From NCBI GenBank assembly GCA_020882975.1, contig JAHRFD010000024.1:34057-98056 (forward strand): 64,000 bases of DNA, written 5' to 3'. A program made the position numbers and the translations under genes. Position 1 is the stretch's first letter. The number at the start of each line of letters is the position of its first letter. The DNA comes from Microcoleus sp. EPA2 (GTDB taxonomy: Bacteria; Cyanobacteriota; Cyanobacteriia; Cyanobacteriales; Microcoleaceae). Below, piece after piece: positions 46,501-55,107 of this stretch. Under the pieces are notes generated by a model. The model searched no databases. It was not told the DNA's origin and saw nothing but the letters and a program-made list of their open reading frames with translations.

Positions 46501-49500
46501 TAACAGTAGCATATTGTGGTATTGACAAAGGATTTTCGCCCTTAACCTTTGTCGAAGTTAATCAATTTAAGATGAAATACGGCATCTCAAAACCGTACTT
46601 TTTGTGGGTGGGCGATCGCATCGGATTTAACGGTTATAAAAATGCTCTGTTGTTTTTCAAAGCCTTTGCTCAATTAGACAATAAACATGACTTTGAAATA
46701 GTCTGCGTAGGCGGTAACTCAGTATTAGAAACAGAGTTAAAAGCATACACTTCTGACATCAACTTTCACCTACTAAAACTGAGCGACAACGAGTTAAAAA
46801 GCGCTTATTCCGGTGCTATAGCATTAGTTCAAACATCAAAATATGAAGGTTTTGGATTGCCAATTCTGGAAGCGATCGCCTGCGGATGTCCAGTGATTGC
46901 CTGTAAAAATAGCTCAATTCCTGAAGTGGCTGCTCAAGCAGCTTTGTATGTGAACTCAGAAGATGTTGCAGGATTGAAACAGGCACTAATTGAAGTTCAA
47001 AAGCCTGAGATTCGCCAATCCTTAATTTCTGCTGGTTTGGAACAAGCTAAAAAATTCTCTTGGTCAAAAATGGCCAAAATAGTTAGTGATGCTTTGATAC
47101 GAGCCTGTGATACCCAACAACAAATACCTGCTATTTCGAGTGAGAATCAAACTTCTTTATCAATCATTATTGAGCAATATCATAAAAATTCTGCAAATCC
47201 AAATCTCCTAGAAAATGCCCGCCTAGCTAGAAAAAGAATTGCAGAAAACTGGCTGAATTTAACTGCCGAACAGCTTGCCAGCGCCTATGCAGGTGAGGCG
47301 GGCAAACAGCACCTGTTGCTGCTAAATAGCGAAATTAAAGATGAACCGCTAACGGATACAGAAGAGACTTTGGTCAGTGAACTAACAGCATATATTGCTA
47401 AAGGATTTAATGAGCCGAAAGCTATTAATTACCTGCTAGCAGCCATGCTGTACCGACGCGCCGATCAATTGCATATCAAGTACGATCGCGCTCAAATCCC
47501 CAACTGGTTCGCCAACGACTATCTCAAATTTATGTTTGCCTCTCCCAGTTTGTTTCAAACAGTTGGAGAAGCTGACAATTACTATCAATTCATCCAGGCT
47601 TGGGTGAATTACATCCATAGCAATATTTTCAAAAATCCCGAATCACAACTTTGGCAAAATATTGCTTTCTTTTTCTCCCAAGCTGCTAACTTTATCCCGC
47701 TGTACTTCACAACGGCTAACCTGCGGGAACTTTACACCAAACGGGCAGAAATTATCGAGTTTTCGCTAAAAAATCGCGGGAGTTCTATTGATTGTATCTT
47801 CCCAGGTCGATCGCCCAATCGAACCAAAATCCGCCTCGGCATCATCAACGACCATTTCACACCCCAAACTGAAACCTTCGCTACAATCCCGGTTTTCGAG
47901 CATTTAAACCGCGACCAATTCGAGATTATTCTCTATGCGCTCAACACCAACGGACACCCATTAGAACAGTATTGCCAAAGTCGTGCAGACAAGCTAGTTA
48001 CACTCCCCACAGACTTTGCATCTCAAGTCCAAACAATTCGCGCCGATGACTTAGATATCCTGTTTTTTGGTACGAATTTAACTGCTGTTAACAAACCCTT
48101 GGTTTCACTAGCAATGCACCGTTTGGCGCGGGTACAAACGACATCTTTCTGTTCCCCAACTACCACGGGAATCAGGCATATGGATTACTACATTGCCGGA
48201 AAATTTACGGTTCCTGATGCCAGCTATCAAGAACAATATCGAGAACAATTAGCCGTTATGGAAGGCAGCGGTTTTTGTTTCAAATATGCAACGGAATCGG
48301 AAGTGGCGACAGTTAAGCCTACCCGCCCAAGTCTCGGTATTTCCGACAAAACAACTGTTTTTATCTCCGGTGCAAACTTCTACAAGATTTTGCCGGAATT
48401 GAGAGAAACTTGGGTCAAAATTTTAGCAGCAGTACCCGATTCTATCTTGATTTTATATCCCTTTGGCCCGGCTTGGACTCGCAGTTATCCCGCCACACCT
48501 TTTGTCAACAATTTGAAAGCTGTATGTGCTAAATATGGTGTTAATAATAACCGTTTGTGTTTTGTAAAACAACTGCCTAGTCGCGCGGATGTGAAAGAGT
48601 TTTTGCAGCTAGCAGATGTTTATCTCGATTCCTATCCTTATGCGGGTGCAACATCGTTAATCGATCCTTTGCAAGTAGGATTACCGACGGTGGTTGTGGA
48701 AGGAAATGCTTTGCGGTTTCGGCAAGGGGCGGCGATGTTGCGGGAATTACAAATGCCTGATTTAATTACTAATAGCGAAGCTTCTTATATTCAGTTAGCT
48801 GTTACTCTCGGTACTAATCCTGAATTGCGGCAGCGGTACCGGCAGGAAATTCAGCAGAAAATGCAGGGCAATCCGGCTTGTTTTGATAGTGTTGCATATT
48901 CGGGGGCGATCGCCAAATTATTTCAACAACTCTTTGGCAAATGGCAAACCAGCCACCAAGCAGCATCCCGCATCCTACAGGATAGCATTCCCAAAGCGGC
49001 CACTTTGGGCGATCGCCTATCCCATACCCTCCAGTTATATGAAACCAATCCATCAAACACCTCAGCCATCTCCGAGTTGCGTCAAATCCGCAAAGAAATA
49101 GCCGAATTTTGGCTAAACGTTGCCGTTGACAATCTAGAAAATACCTACAAAAGCAACCCCGGCAAAAACTACAAAAGCCTGCTTTCCTCCGGCTTTCAAC
49201 ATCAACCAATGAGGGAAGAAGAACAAAGATTTTTGCAGCAATTAATCCAAATTAGCAAAGGATTAGTACATCCCCAAGCTCTGAATGCTCTGCTAGCCGC
49301 CATGCTATATTTCCCACCGGGAACCATGCGAATCCCTGAAGCTAGGAACCGTTTACCCCAATGGTTAATCGGCGATTACGAACAAGTTTTTGAGCCCGAA
49401 ACCGCTGTGAATTCCGAATCGAGTTCTGACTTACTAGCTCAATACATTCAATCCCCACAATTTGTCAATCAATTATTAGGATGCGTCAATCTCTACCGCA

Positions 49501-50324
49501 TTGATTCATCAGACGCATCGGTAGTTTTGGAACTCCGCCAACTTCGCCGACAATTGGCTGATTTTTGGCTAACTGTTGGGCCAGAAAAATTGCCAACTTT
49601 GTATCAAGGCGAAGTTCGCAAAGCATATCAAGCAATACTGGGATGTGGCTTGCAAACAGAACCAATGAGTGAAGCCGAACAGCAGTTTTTGCAGCAGTTG
49701 ACTGAAATTAGCAAAGGGCTGGTGCATCCGCAAGCTATCAATGCTCTGTTGGGTGCGATGTTGTATTTTGTGCCCGGTAAAATGCGGATTCCCGATGCTA
49801 ATACTCGTTTACCCAAGTGGTTGTTTGACGATTATGACCGGGTTTTTGAAAGTGCCTTTGCTCAAACAGAAAAAACTGTAGTCAAAGAAGACTATCTACC
49901 GCAGTTTTTGGCTCGATTAACTGGTGCTATCAATCTTTATAAAATAGACAATACGGCTGAACCAGTGTTAGCCGATTTGCGGGAAATTCGCAAGCAAATT
50001 GCTGATTTGTGGCTGAGTGTCTCTGAGGAGCAACTGGAACTTTTGTACCGGAGCGATTTTGGTAAAGGTTATAAAGCAATTCTCGCTAGTGGGTTTATTA
50101 ATGAGCCGTTGCATGAAACGGAACGTGCTGTTTTTAATTCGTTAGTTGCTGAGTTGAGTAAAGGGTTTGGAAGACCTAAAGTTGTGAATTATTTGTTAGC
50201 TGCGATGCTGTTTTGTCGCGCTGGACAGTTGCGGGTTGAGGATGCGAATAGCTGTTTGCCTTCGTGGTTGTTGACGGATTATGAGCAGTTTATTGGTGCT
50301 TCTATCAAGGTGGCTGTTGGGTGA
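43512..50324 (+). CDS. Giant multi-domain glycosyltransferase (GT9-GT2-GT4-GT41-like) with four novel repeats
   Basis: 2270 residues, no signal peptide or membrane segment. Modules in order: residues ~105-400 GT9/heptosyltransferase-like (RILLAQLGSNGDCLHATTLA, LIGCSSGVTQIA); ~519-770 GT2 (WSVMIPTYNLKEKYLEQTLR, ILHDDDFVKPGF with the DxD-type motif); ~843-1210 GT4 (GITRVWQSL, YEGFGLPILEAIACGCP); ~1436-1815 SPINDLY/OGT-like GT41 C-terminal domain (HFTPQTETFATIPVFEHL, DVYLDSYPYAGATSLIDPLQ). An unrecognised ~105-residue module occurs at ~1234-1341, 1853-1961, 2004-2113 and 2152-2263. Each has RKxIAxxWLxxxxExL, then SKGxxxPxxxNxLLAAMLY and LPxWLxxDYExxF. It replaces the TPRs that usually precede GT41. 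It ends the five-gene operon. It probably builds a multi-sugar glycan in one protein; target unknown. Confidence 0.85.
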   Translation: MMKQLSHPASYPYKPMHKHYGFAFFNPQQILSYLPTAKNLKNSEPNCIITWFTTGEGEMLLQNNPDIDQVVVMEGSAKSLEAQIPRWQTERSWSGFFTAEFPQNNSGQRILLAQLGSNGDCLHATTLARQIKHDYPNCHLTWAISSMCRSMIEGNPFVDEIWEFPARNWSEIVAAWYDLEKEVQVRLSRGEFDEVFLTQVSPNNYQNYDGTTKASLFRGYPKPITVPIQNILRLRSDEIERVRNFAEHHNLLKRSHVILFEYTSSSSQSFVKPEYALSVAQGLVSRLPDCTIILSSHIKITTGDTRIIDGSVLTLRDNAELTKYCSLLIGCSSGVTQIALTDWAKPLPMIQLLLASTSVYASIAHDREYSQQSSEQVLEMTACPIEQVVECAYTALIQGFSAARSRFNQEIPLNFDFYLTLIRQALLQNGEYVKAARSLLYTAERYGWHEQLKTFVKTELLTKTDITQNIMLITDENYTQLLQQLISGWDSRQLALSHQNLTMKTSSQFEFPKILPLSPSNKRPFWSVMIPTYNLKEKYLEQTLRSVIEQAPFPDEMQIEVVNDHPSQSVQAEIAAIIKKVAGDRIKFYRHSETNVGQTAIFNICIQQARGQWVHILHDDDFVKPGFYSSLRGAIEQQLTIGAAFCRCLHVNEENAPLWLSPLERETPGILTDWIKKLAVYSWIAAASMVVKRSVYEELGGFCPQAGAAADWEMWKRIAVYYPMWYEPQTFACTRINSSSWTSRLFQAGENIAEARKAIEISQSYLPQESAEELSNQSREHYAIEALKMAHSMIAKGDQNSAIAQIKEGLKCSTSAKVINLLPAVFLSSETVQKPSNTEAKPALKIIIDGVMFQIHKSGITRVWQSLITEWATQNFSQHILVLDRNGTFPKIAGINYRQVPAYDYSNTEGDREMLQQICDEEQADLFISTYYTTPRSTPSVFMAYDMIPEVMGANLANPMWTEKYHGIRHASAYIAISENTARDLVKCFPEISPESVTVAYCGIDKGFSPLTFVEVNQFKMKYGISKPYFLWVGDRIGFNGYKNALLFFKAFAQLDNKHDFEIVCVGGNSVLETELKAYTSDINFHLLKLSDNELKSAYSGAIALVQTSKYEGFGLPILEAIACGCPVIACKNSSIPEVAAQAALYVNSEDVAGLKQALIEVQKPEIRQSLISAGLEQAKKFSWSKMAKIVSDALIRACDTQQQIPAISSENQTSLSIIIEQYHKNSANPNLLENARLARKRIAENWLNLTAEQLASAYAGEAGKQHLLLLNSEIKDEPLTDTEETLVSELTAYIAKGFNEPKAINYLLAAMLYRRADQLHIKYDRAQIPNWFANDYLKFMFASPSLFQTVGEADNYYQFIQAWVNYIHSNIFKNPESQLWQNIAFFFSQAANFIPLYFTTANLRELYTKRAEIIEFSLKNRGSSIDCIFPGRSPNRTKIRLGIINDHFTPQTETFATIPVFEHLNRDQFEIILYALNTNGHPLEQYCQSRADKLVTLPTDFASQVQTIRADDLDILFFGTNLTAVNKPLVSLAMHRLARVQTTSFCSPTTTGIRHMDYYIAGKFTVPDASYQEQYREQLAVMEGSGFCFKYATESEVATVKPTRPSLGISDKTTVFISGANFYKILPELRETWVKILAAVPDSILILYPFGPAWTRSYPATPFVNNLKAVCAKYGVNNNRLCFVKQLPSRADVKEFLQLADVYLDSYPYAGATSLIDPLQVGLPTVVVEGNALRFRQGAAMLRELQMPDLITNSEASYIQLAVTLGTNPELRQRYRQEIQQKMQGNPACFDSVAYSGAIAKLFQQLFGKWQTSHQAASRILQDSIPKAATLGDRLSHTLQLYETNPSNTSAISELRQIRKEIAEFWLNVAVDNLENTYKSNPGKNYKSLLSSGFQHQPMREEEQRFLQQLIQISKGLVHPQALNALLAAMLYFPPGTMRIPEARNRLPQWLIGDYEQVFEPETAVNSESSSDLLAQYIQSPQFVNQLLGCVNLYRIDSSDASVVLELRQLRRQLADFWLTVGPEKLPTLYQGEVRKAYQAILGCGLQTEPMSEAEQQFLQQLTEISKGLVHPQAINALLGAMLYFVPGKMRIPDANTRLPKWLFDDYDRVFESAFAQTEKTVVKEDYLPQFLARLTGAINLYKIDNTAEPVLADLREIRKQIADLWLSVSEEQLELLYRSDFGKGYKAILASGFINEPLHETERAVFNSLVAELSKGFGRPKVVNYLLAAMLFCRAGQLRVEDANSCLPSWLLTDYEQFIGASIKVAVG

Positions 50325-50476
50325 TTAAGTTCGCTGTTTTTGAGATTTGGGATTGGTTGCTAATCTCAAATCTCTGGATTTAAACGAACCGCGAAGGCGC
50401 GAAGGACACGAAGGAAGAGTATGGAAGGGAAGAGAGGATAAAGGGTTGAGTAATTATTGTTGATATTCGTAGTAGT

Positions 50477-51373
50477 TCAATTCAACACAAGTTCTGGCTG
50501 TTTAGTCTCAAACAAAGGACGTGTTACTTGACGGATCAGCACTGTTTCTAAACTGCCTTCTATTACATTTTCTGCTTCTATTTCTAACTCGCCCCACAAC
50601 AATCGCTCTCCTTGATTTGGCACTTTACCCAAATGGTGAATCATGAATCCAGCTATTGTTTGATAAGCGTCGCTAATTGGTAGTTTTAATCCCAGTTGTT
50701 TGTTGAGTTCTGTCACTTCCCATACCCCAGAAATGAGTGCTGAATGTGCGTCTTTTTGCACGAGAGTTGTCTGGGGAGGTGATAGTAGAGGTGGAGACTG
50801 ATGGCTGGTAATTCTACCTGTCAGCAGTCGTACATTAGCGTTGAGAATTGCCAGCAAGGGCCACAGCAAGTAGGAGCAGATTTTTAGGGGACGGATCAGT
50901 AGTAAAGCGGTGCGTTCAGGGGCGTGGGATGCTAATACTTTGGGGATGAGTTCTCCTAATACTATCTCTATGTATGTTACTAAGATGAAAGCGACTGGAA
51001 CTGCGATCGCATGAGCCGTTAGCATCGCCGGAAAATGACCGAGGGGCAATTTGCCGATCCACGGTTCGATCCAATGCACTGTTGCTCCCTCGCCTAGCCA
51101 ACCTAGTAGCAAACTGCCAGCAGTTGTGCCTGTTTGGGTGACTGATAGGTAATGGGGGATGTCGTTTTGAGCTTGGTGGACGAGTTCGGCGGATGCGGCG
51201 GTTTTTGGAGAGTCTGACAACTGCGCGAGTTGACGGATTTGATGTCTGTCTGCTGATACTAAGGCCAATTCTGACGCCACAAAAAAGGCGATTAAGAGTG
51301 TTAAGCTCAGCAACATCGACAATCTCAGCAGTGTTTGGGCGACTTCTATTTCTAGGGAAGTAATACTGTTCAA
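50477..51373 (-). CDS. CNNM/HlyC-CorC-type membrane protein lacking CBS domains
   Basis: 298 residues. The N-terminal CNNM (DUF21) region, about 1-185, has four helices with SLTLLIAFFVASELALVSAD and a conserved EIVLGELIPKVLASHAPERT. It is joined almost directly to a CorC/HlyC-type C-terminal domain (about 220-298) with SDAYQTIAGFMIHHLGKVPN, LLWGELEIEAEN and LIRQVTRP. The pair of CBS domains that normally sits between them (~120 residues) is absent; family members are usually 400 residues or more. The family is linked to divalent-metal transport and tolerance (CorC, CNNM). Loss of CBS suggests a different or lost nucleotide control. Confidence 0.8.
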   Translation of the reverse strand: MNSITSLEIEVAQTLLRLSMLLSLTLLIAFFVASELALVSADRHQIRQLAQLSDSPKTAASAELVHQAQNDIPHYLSVTQTGTTAGSLLLGWLGEGATVHWIEPWIGKLPLGHFPAMLTAHAIAVPVAFILVTYIEIVLGELIPKVLASHAPERTALLLIRPLKICSYLLWPLLAILNANVRLLTGRITSHQSPPLLSPPQTTLVQKDAHSALISGVWEVTELNKQLGLKLPISDAYQTIAGFMIHHLGKVPNQGERLLWGELEIEAENVIEGSLETVLIRQVTRPLFETKQPELVLN

Positions 51374-51510
51374 AGTAGATAGATAATATGATAAAGGTTG
51401 TCTGCTAATTCCTTAATTTTAGCTAATATTTTAAATGGGTTGACCCCCTTCTTGTTTCGGATATCCGCACCTAACCTACTTTTTACCCATTACCCCCGAT
51501 CGATTACCCA

Positions 51511-52629
51511 TTACCTGTTTTCATTTAAAACGGCACTCCCCTGGGAATTATCTGTTACTTCTCGCAGGGATTCAATTTCTGTAAATGTCTTTTCTGGATC
51601 TATTTTTAAGCCTCCTTGAATGTAATTTAATTTGACTTCTTCCAATAAATCTGACAGCAGCGACTGCAATTCTCCTAGGGTTTTTTCATCCTGCAATTCT
51701 CGTCGCAAGCTTTGATTGAATTCTTGACTAAAATTATCGATGATTTTTCGACCCTTATCATCTTCGTAAGTATTGGCTACTACATCTACCGCTGTTTTCG
51801 CTAGATAATTTGCTAGTTGTTCTGTCATTTCGGGGGGCAAGATATTAACAGGCGAAAAAGTTTGTAGGATTTGATAAAAATCTGATTGTTTGATTGTCGA
51901 TTCTAAATTGTGGTGTAGCAAATCTTCTAAACCGGGTTGCACTTGCGGTAAAACTTTGTAAATTGTCAGTTCCAAAATCCGGTTGGTAATTTGTTCGATC
52001 GTGTTTTCTTGGTTGACGTGCAGGTATGGTTGCTGCTGTAGCAGCACGCGGGCTGCGTCGCCTTGTTCGATCGAACTTTGGGCCTGATTGATCAACCGCA
52101 CCATCATGTATTCCGACATGGTATCGGCTAAATAAGCCACTGGTTCGTAGGTGATTTGAGCAACTGCGCGATCGAGATTGACCAAACCCGACTTGTGGAG
52201 GCGCACCAAAACCGGCAACATCCGCCACCCTTGCCATATCGGAAGTAGCAGAAAAACTTCGTACCAGCGCCGCAGTACAAAATCTAACCAAGTTACCCCC
52301 GGTTTCCGGCGTTGGTGAAAAAGAGTTTTGATTAAAAACTCAACCCCAAAAAAACAGATAAAAAAGGCATCAATCCGCCAAAACCCGTCAGCGGTTTTTA
52401 AGTATTCGGAATTGGGCAAACTTGAATCAATGCCTTTGAAAGGGTCGTAAGCTTTCACTAAACTGGGGAAGAAACTCAGATAGAAAGGGCGCAACTTAAG
52501 GTAAGTGAAATTAAACAGTACCAGTCCGAAATTTACCACAGCTACCAAGGCGCTGAGTTTTGCCCAGGAGATTGCCCTTGTAGATATTTTTTGGGGGGTG
52601 TCGTTAACAATTGTGTTTGAATCTGACAT
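51511..52629 (-). CDS. Conserved hypothetical membrane protein (372 aa)
   Basis: Helices at about 22-45 and 85-105 lie near the N-terminus, with a third hydrophobic stretch at 120-140 (YEVFLLLPIWQGWRMLPVLV). The remaining 230 residues are soluble and helical, with QAQSSIEQGDAARVLLQQQP, EQITNRILELTIYKVLPQVQ and LLSDLLEEVKLNYIQGGLKI. The first part recalls a voltage-sensor-like arrangement followed by an Arg/His-bearing helix, but the resemblance is weak and no pore is seen. It appears to be a cyanobacterial conserved protein of unknown function. It is divergent from the BrkB-family gene (115 bp gap). Confidence 0.6.
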   Translation of the reverse strand: MSDSNTIVNDTPQKISTRAISWAKLSALVAVVNFGLVLFNFTYLKLRPFYLSFFPSLVKAYDPFKGIDSSLPNSEYLKTADGFWRIDAFFICFFGVEFLIKTLFHQRRKPGVTWLDFVLRRWYEVFLLLPIWQGWRMLPVLVRLHKSGLVNLDRAVAQITYEPVAYLADTMSEYMMVRLINQAQSSIEQGDAARVLLQQQPYLHVNQENTIEQITNRILELTIYKVLPQVQPGLEDLLHHNLESTIKQSDFYQILQTFSPVNILPPEMTEQLANYLAKTAVDVVANTYEDDKGRKIIDNFSQEFNQSLRRELQDEKTLGELQSLLSDLLEEVKLNYIQGGLKIDPEKTFTEIESLREVTDNSQGSAVLNENR

Positions 52630-52743
52630 TACAGTAATTTGGGAAATTTGGCTAATGGTTAAATCTATCTTGTGGCCGACGCTAAAAAAATCTTGAAAGC
52701 TTAAAATCTGCTTGTCAACGATAAGTAAAGGAAACTAAATGCC

Positions 52744-53661
52744 GTGACTTTAAAAACAGTCTTATCGCTACTCAAACAAACTTTTACTGAATGGCAAGAA
52801 GATAAAGCGCCAACTCTAGCAGCAGCCCTAGCGTATTACACTGTGTTTTCTCTGGCTCCGCTGCTAATTATCGTGATTGCGATCGCGGGTTTAGTCTTTG
52901 GTGCCGACGCAGCCCAAGGCCAAATCGTCGCCCAACTCCAAAGTTTAATCGGTAAAGATGGTGCCCAAACTGTCCAAGAGTTGATCGTCAAAGCCTCGGA
53001 ACCCAAATCGGGAATGATTGCTACGTTAGTCGGCGTTGCTACCCTGTTGTGGGGTGCTTCCAATGTTTTTACTAATCTCAAAGAAGCCCTCAATACTATT
53101 TGGAATGTTAAACCAGCCCCCGGACGAGGCATTTGGGGATTCTTGCAAGACCGCGTATTGTCTTTTGCCATGATTTTAGGCATAGGTTTTTTATTGCTAG
53201 TCTCTTTGGTAATTAGCGCTCTTTTAGCAGCAGTCAGCTATTGGTTGAACGGCTTGCTACACTTACCAGTCGGTATTTGGCAGATTGTGGACTTTGCCAT
53301 TTCTTTTGGTGTAGTCACGCTGTTGTTTGCCTTAATTTACAAACTATTGCCCGATGTCGATCTTGCTTGGAACGATGTTTGGATCGGTGCCGCTATCACC
53401 TCCGTGTTGTTTACGATCGGCAAATCCCTAATTGGAATTTACCTTGGTGGTAGCGGTGTCGCCTCTACCTACGGTGCTGCTGGCTCCTTCGTGATTATCT
53501 TACTTTGGATCAATTATTCAGCTCAGATACTATTTTTAGGTGCTGAGTTTACCCAAGTTTGGGCTAACCGATATGGTTCCCTGATGCTGGCAAAACGCCA
53601 GCATTTGCTCAACAACCAAGAGCAACCATCCTCGCCACCCTCTAAGCGCAAGAATTCTTAA
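52744..53661 (+). CDS. YihY/BrkB-family membrane protein
   Basis: 305 residues from GTG 52744. APTLAAALAYYTVFSLAPLL is the family's hallmark N-terminal motif, followed by LWGASNVFTNLKEALNTIWN, GILGF-type helices and YGAAGSFVIILLWINYSAQI with FLGAEFTQVWA near the end. Six predicted helices. Earlier literature named the family after BrkB and RNase BN; the RNase assignment was later withdrawn and the function is unclear, possibly lipid or solute transport. Basic, polar C-terminal tail. Confidence 0.9.
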   Translation: MTLKTVLSLLKQTFTEWQEDKAPTLAAALAYYTVFSLAPLLIIVIAIAGLVFGADAAQGQIVAQLQSLIGKDGAQTVQELIVKASEPKSGMIATLVGVATLLWGASNVFTNLKEALNTIWNVKPAPGRGIWGFLQDRVLSFAMILGIGFLLLVSLVISALLAAVSYWLNGLLHLPVGIWQIVDFAISFGVVTLLFALIYKLLPDVDLAWNDVWIGAAITSVLFTIGKSLIGIYLGGSGVASTYGAAGSFVIILLWINYSAQILFLGAEFTQVWANRYGSLMLAKRQHLLNNQEQPSSPPSKRKNS

Positions 53662-53975
53662 TATCAAAGATATCAGAGCCGAAAAAATGGGATGGATGGC
53701 TACCTTGAAACCCATATCAGTTGGGATAGTCTGGCCTTGGTCATCACCAAATTTTCGACTCAAGGCGATGCCAAATTTACCCATAAACTTGACCTAACGA
53801 ACACTTAGTAGTATCACTGGATATGGTTGAAGCCTGTTTATCTTGATCCCTGTCCCTACTATTCGGTGATGACGAAAAAATTCGAGGTTTTCGTCACCCC
53901 CAATTTCCACTGCCGAACTAATCCCCAATCCATTGACAGGGATATTTCAACCAGAACTGATATCAGGAGGTACTT
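53662..53975. other. 314-bp intergenic region with a short possible ORF
   Basis: In the brkB frame after its stop, ATG 53692 opens a 38-residue ORF (MDGYLETHISWDSLALVITK and 18 more, TAG at 53806-53808). It looks protein-like but has no clear ribosome-binding site and may be a remnant. AGGAGG at 53965-53970 is the ribosome-binding site of the next gene. Confidence 0.4.
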
Positions 53976-55016
53976 TTGTACGCACCAGAACATCTGGGAA
54001 GCCATCTGCTCCCTATGTCCGACCAGGAGCTAATTCGTCTGTGGGTAAAGCGCCAATCCCCCCGCTATCGGCGCTTTAGCTGGCAGGCTGCCAATTATTT
54101 TAGAGCGTTTGTAGAAAAACCGCTGGCACAAGTTAGTCTCACAGATATCCACACTTTCGCCGCTGCCATGAGAGCCCGGAAACTTGCACCCCGTTTCTAC
54201 AAGCAAACCTTGGTAGCGCTGAAATCGCTGTTCGCCTTCGGCCAGCAAACCGGAATTTTGTCCGCCACACTCCCCCTTTACGGGTGGCCGGTTGTGGGCC
54301 GGTATCGCTTCAAACGCCTGCGTTTTCAACTGTCTTGGGGTTTCTTAATCTGTTTGTGCTTTTTCTTCGGTCGAATGACTCCCAGACTGTGGGGGCAATC
54401 TATCTTGGCAGAAACTGCGCCCACCCCAAAACGTCTACCATCCGTTGCAGCCATCGATTCACCAAACCCAGGAGATAATCGCAGCGGGTATGATGAGGCA
54501 TCAGAAACACCAACGCGGAATTCACCAGACCAAGAAGAGGATAGCATCGGGCGCGATCGTCGAGTCAAAGCCTTTCTGGATACGATTGCCAGCGCCGAAG
54601 GCACGGCTACTCCCGATGGCTACCGCACCCAGTACACAGGCACTAAATTTGTCAGCTTTCAAGATCATCCCAGAGAAATGAGGTGCGGCCGTCGCTACGG
54701 TAAAAAACTCTGTTCCGATGCAGCAGGGCGATATCAGTTTCTCAGCACCACTTGGGACAGGTTCGCCAAAAAATTTCGGATCAAGGATTTCAGCCCGGAA
54801 AATCAAGACCTTGTAGCTGTAGAGTTAATCCGAGAAAAAGGAGCCTTACAAGATATAGAAGCGGGTCGATTGGAACCAGCAGTCAGAAAACTCGCTTACA
54901 CTTGGCCATCTTTTCGGCGTTTTGGCGGTTCTGTGGAATCTTCGATGCCGAAACTAGAAGCAATGTATCAGCAAAATTTGGAGATTTATCGCCCTGGATT
55001 GGCTGTTACCAATTAG
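53976..55016 (+). CDS. Tyrosine-recombinase-like core-binding domain fused to a lambda-endolysin-like (GH104) domain
   Basis: 346 residues. The TTG start is chosen because a perfect AGGAGG lies 5 bases before it; ATG 54015 is the alternative. Residues ~17-95 read like the SAM-like core-binding domain of XerC/D-type recombinases (SWQAANYFRAFVEKPLAQVS, TLVALKSLFAFGQQTGIL). A hydrophobic helix at ~118-136 (FQLSWGFLICLCFFFG) follows, then a Pro/Ser/Asp-rich linker. The C-terminal ~145 residues match phage lambda endolysin R (lytic transglycosylase): FLDTIASAEGT with the catalytic Glu, VSFQDHPRE, AAGRYQFLSTTWD, and DFSPENQDLVAVELIREKGA. No recombinase catalytic domain. Likely a membrane-anchored peptidoglycan hydrolase; the role of the N-terminal domain is unknown. 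Confidence 0.85.
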   Translation: MYAPEHLGSHLLPMSDQELIRLWVKRQSPRYRRFSWQAANYFRAFVEKPLAQVSLTDIHTFAAAMRARKLAPRFYKQTLVALKSLFAFGQQTGILSATLPLYGWPVVGRYRFKRLRFQLSWGFLICLCFFFGRMTPRLWGQSILAETAPTPKRLPSVAAIDSPNPGDNRSGYDEASETPTRNSPDQEEDSIGRDRRVKAFLDTIASAEGTATPDGYRTQYTGTKFVSFQDHPREMRCGRRYGKKLCSDAAGRYQFLSTTWDRFAKKFRIKDFSPENQDLVAVELIREKGALQDIEAGRLEPAVRKLAYTWPSFRRFGGSVESSMPKLEAMYQQNLEIYRPGLAVTN

Positions 55017-55105
55017 TTATTGGTTATGGGTTAGTTGTTATTGGTTAGTTGTTATTTGTTATTGGTTATGGGTTATTGGGAGCAAATAACCAATAACCAA
55101 TAACT
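55013..55105. repeat. TTATTGGTTA-type low-complexity repeat
   Basis: TAGTTATTGGTTATGGGTTA repeats in variants, then its inverse AATAACCAATAACCAATAA at 55085-55103. It fills the gap between the lysozyme-like gene and the convergent devA stop and could fold as a hairpin terminating both. Confidence 0.8.
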
Positions 55106-55107
55106 AT

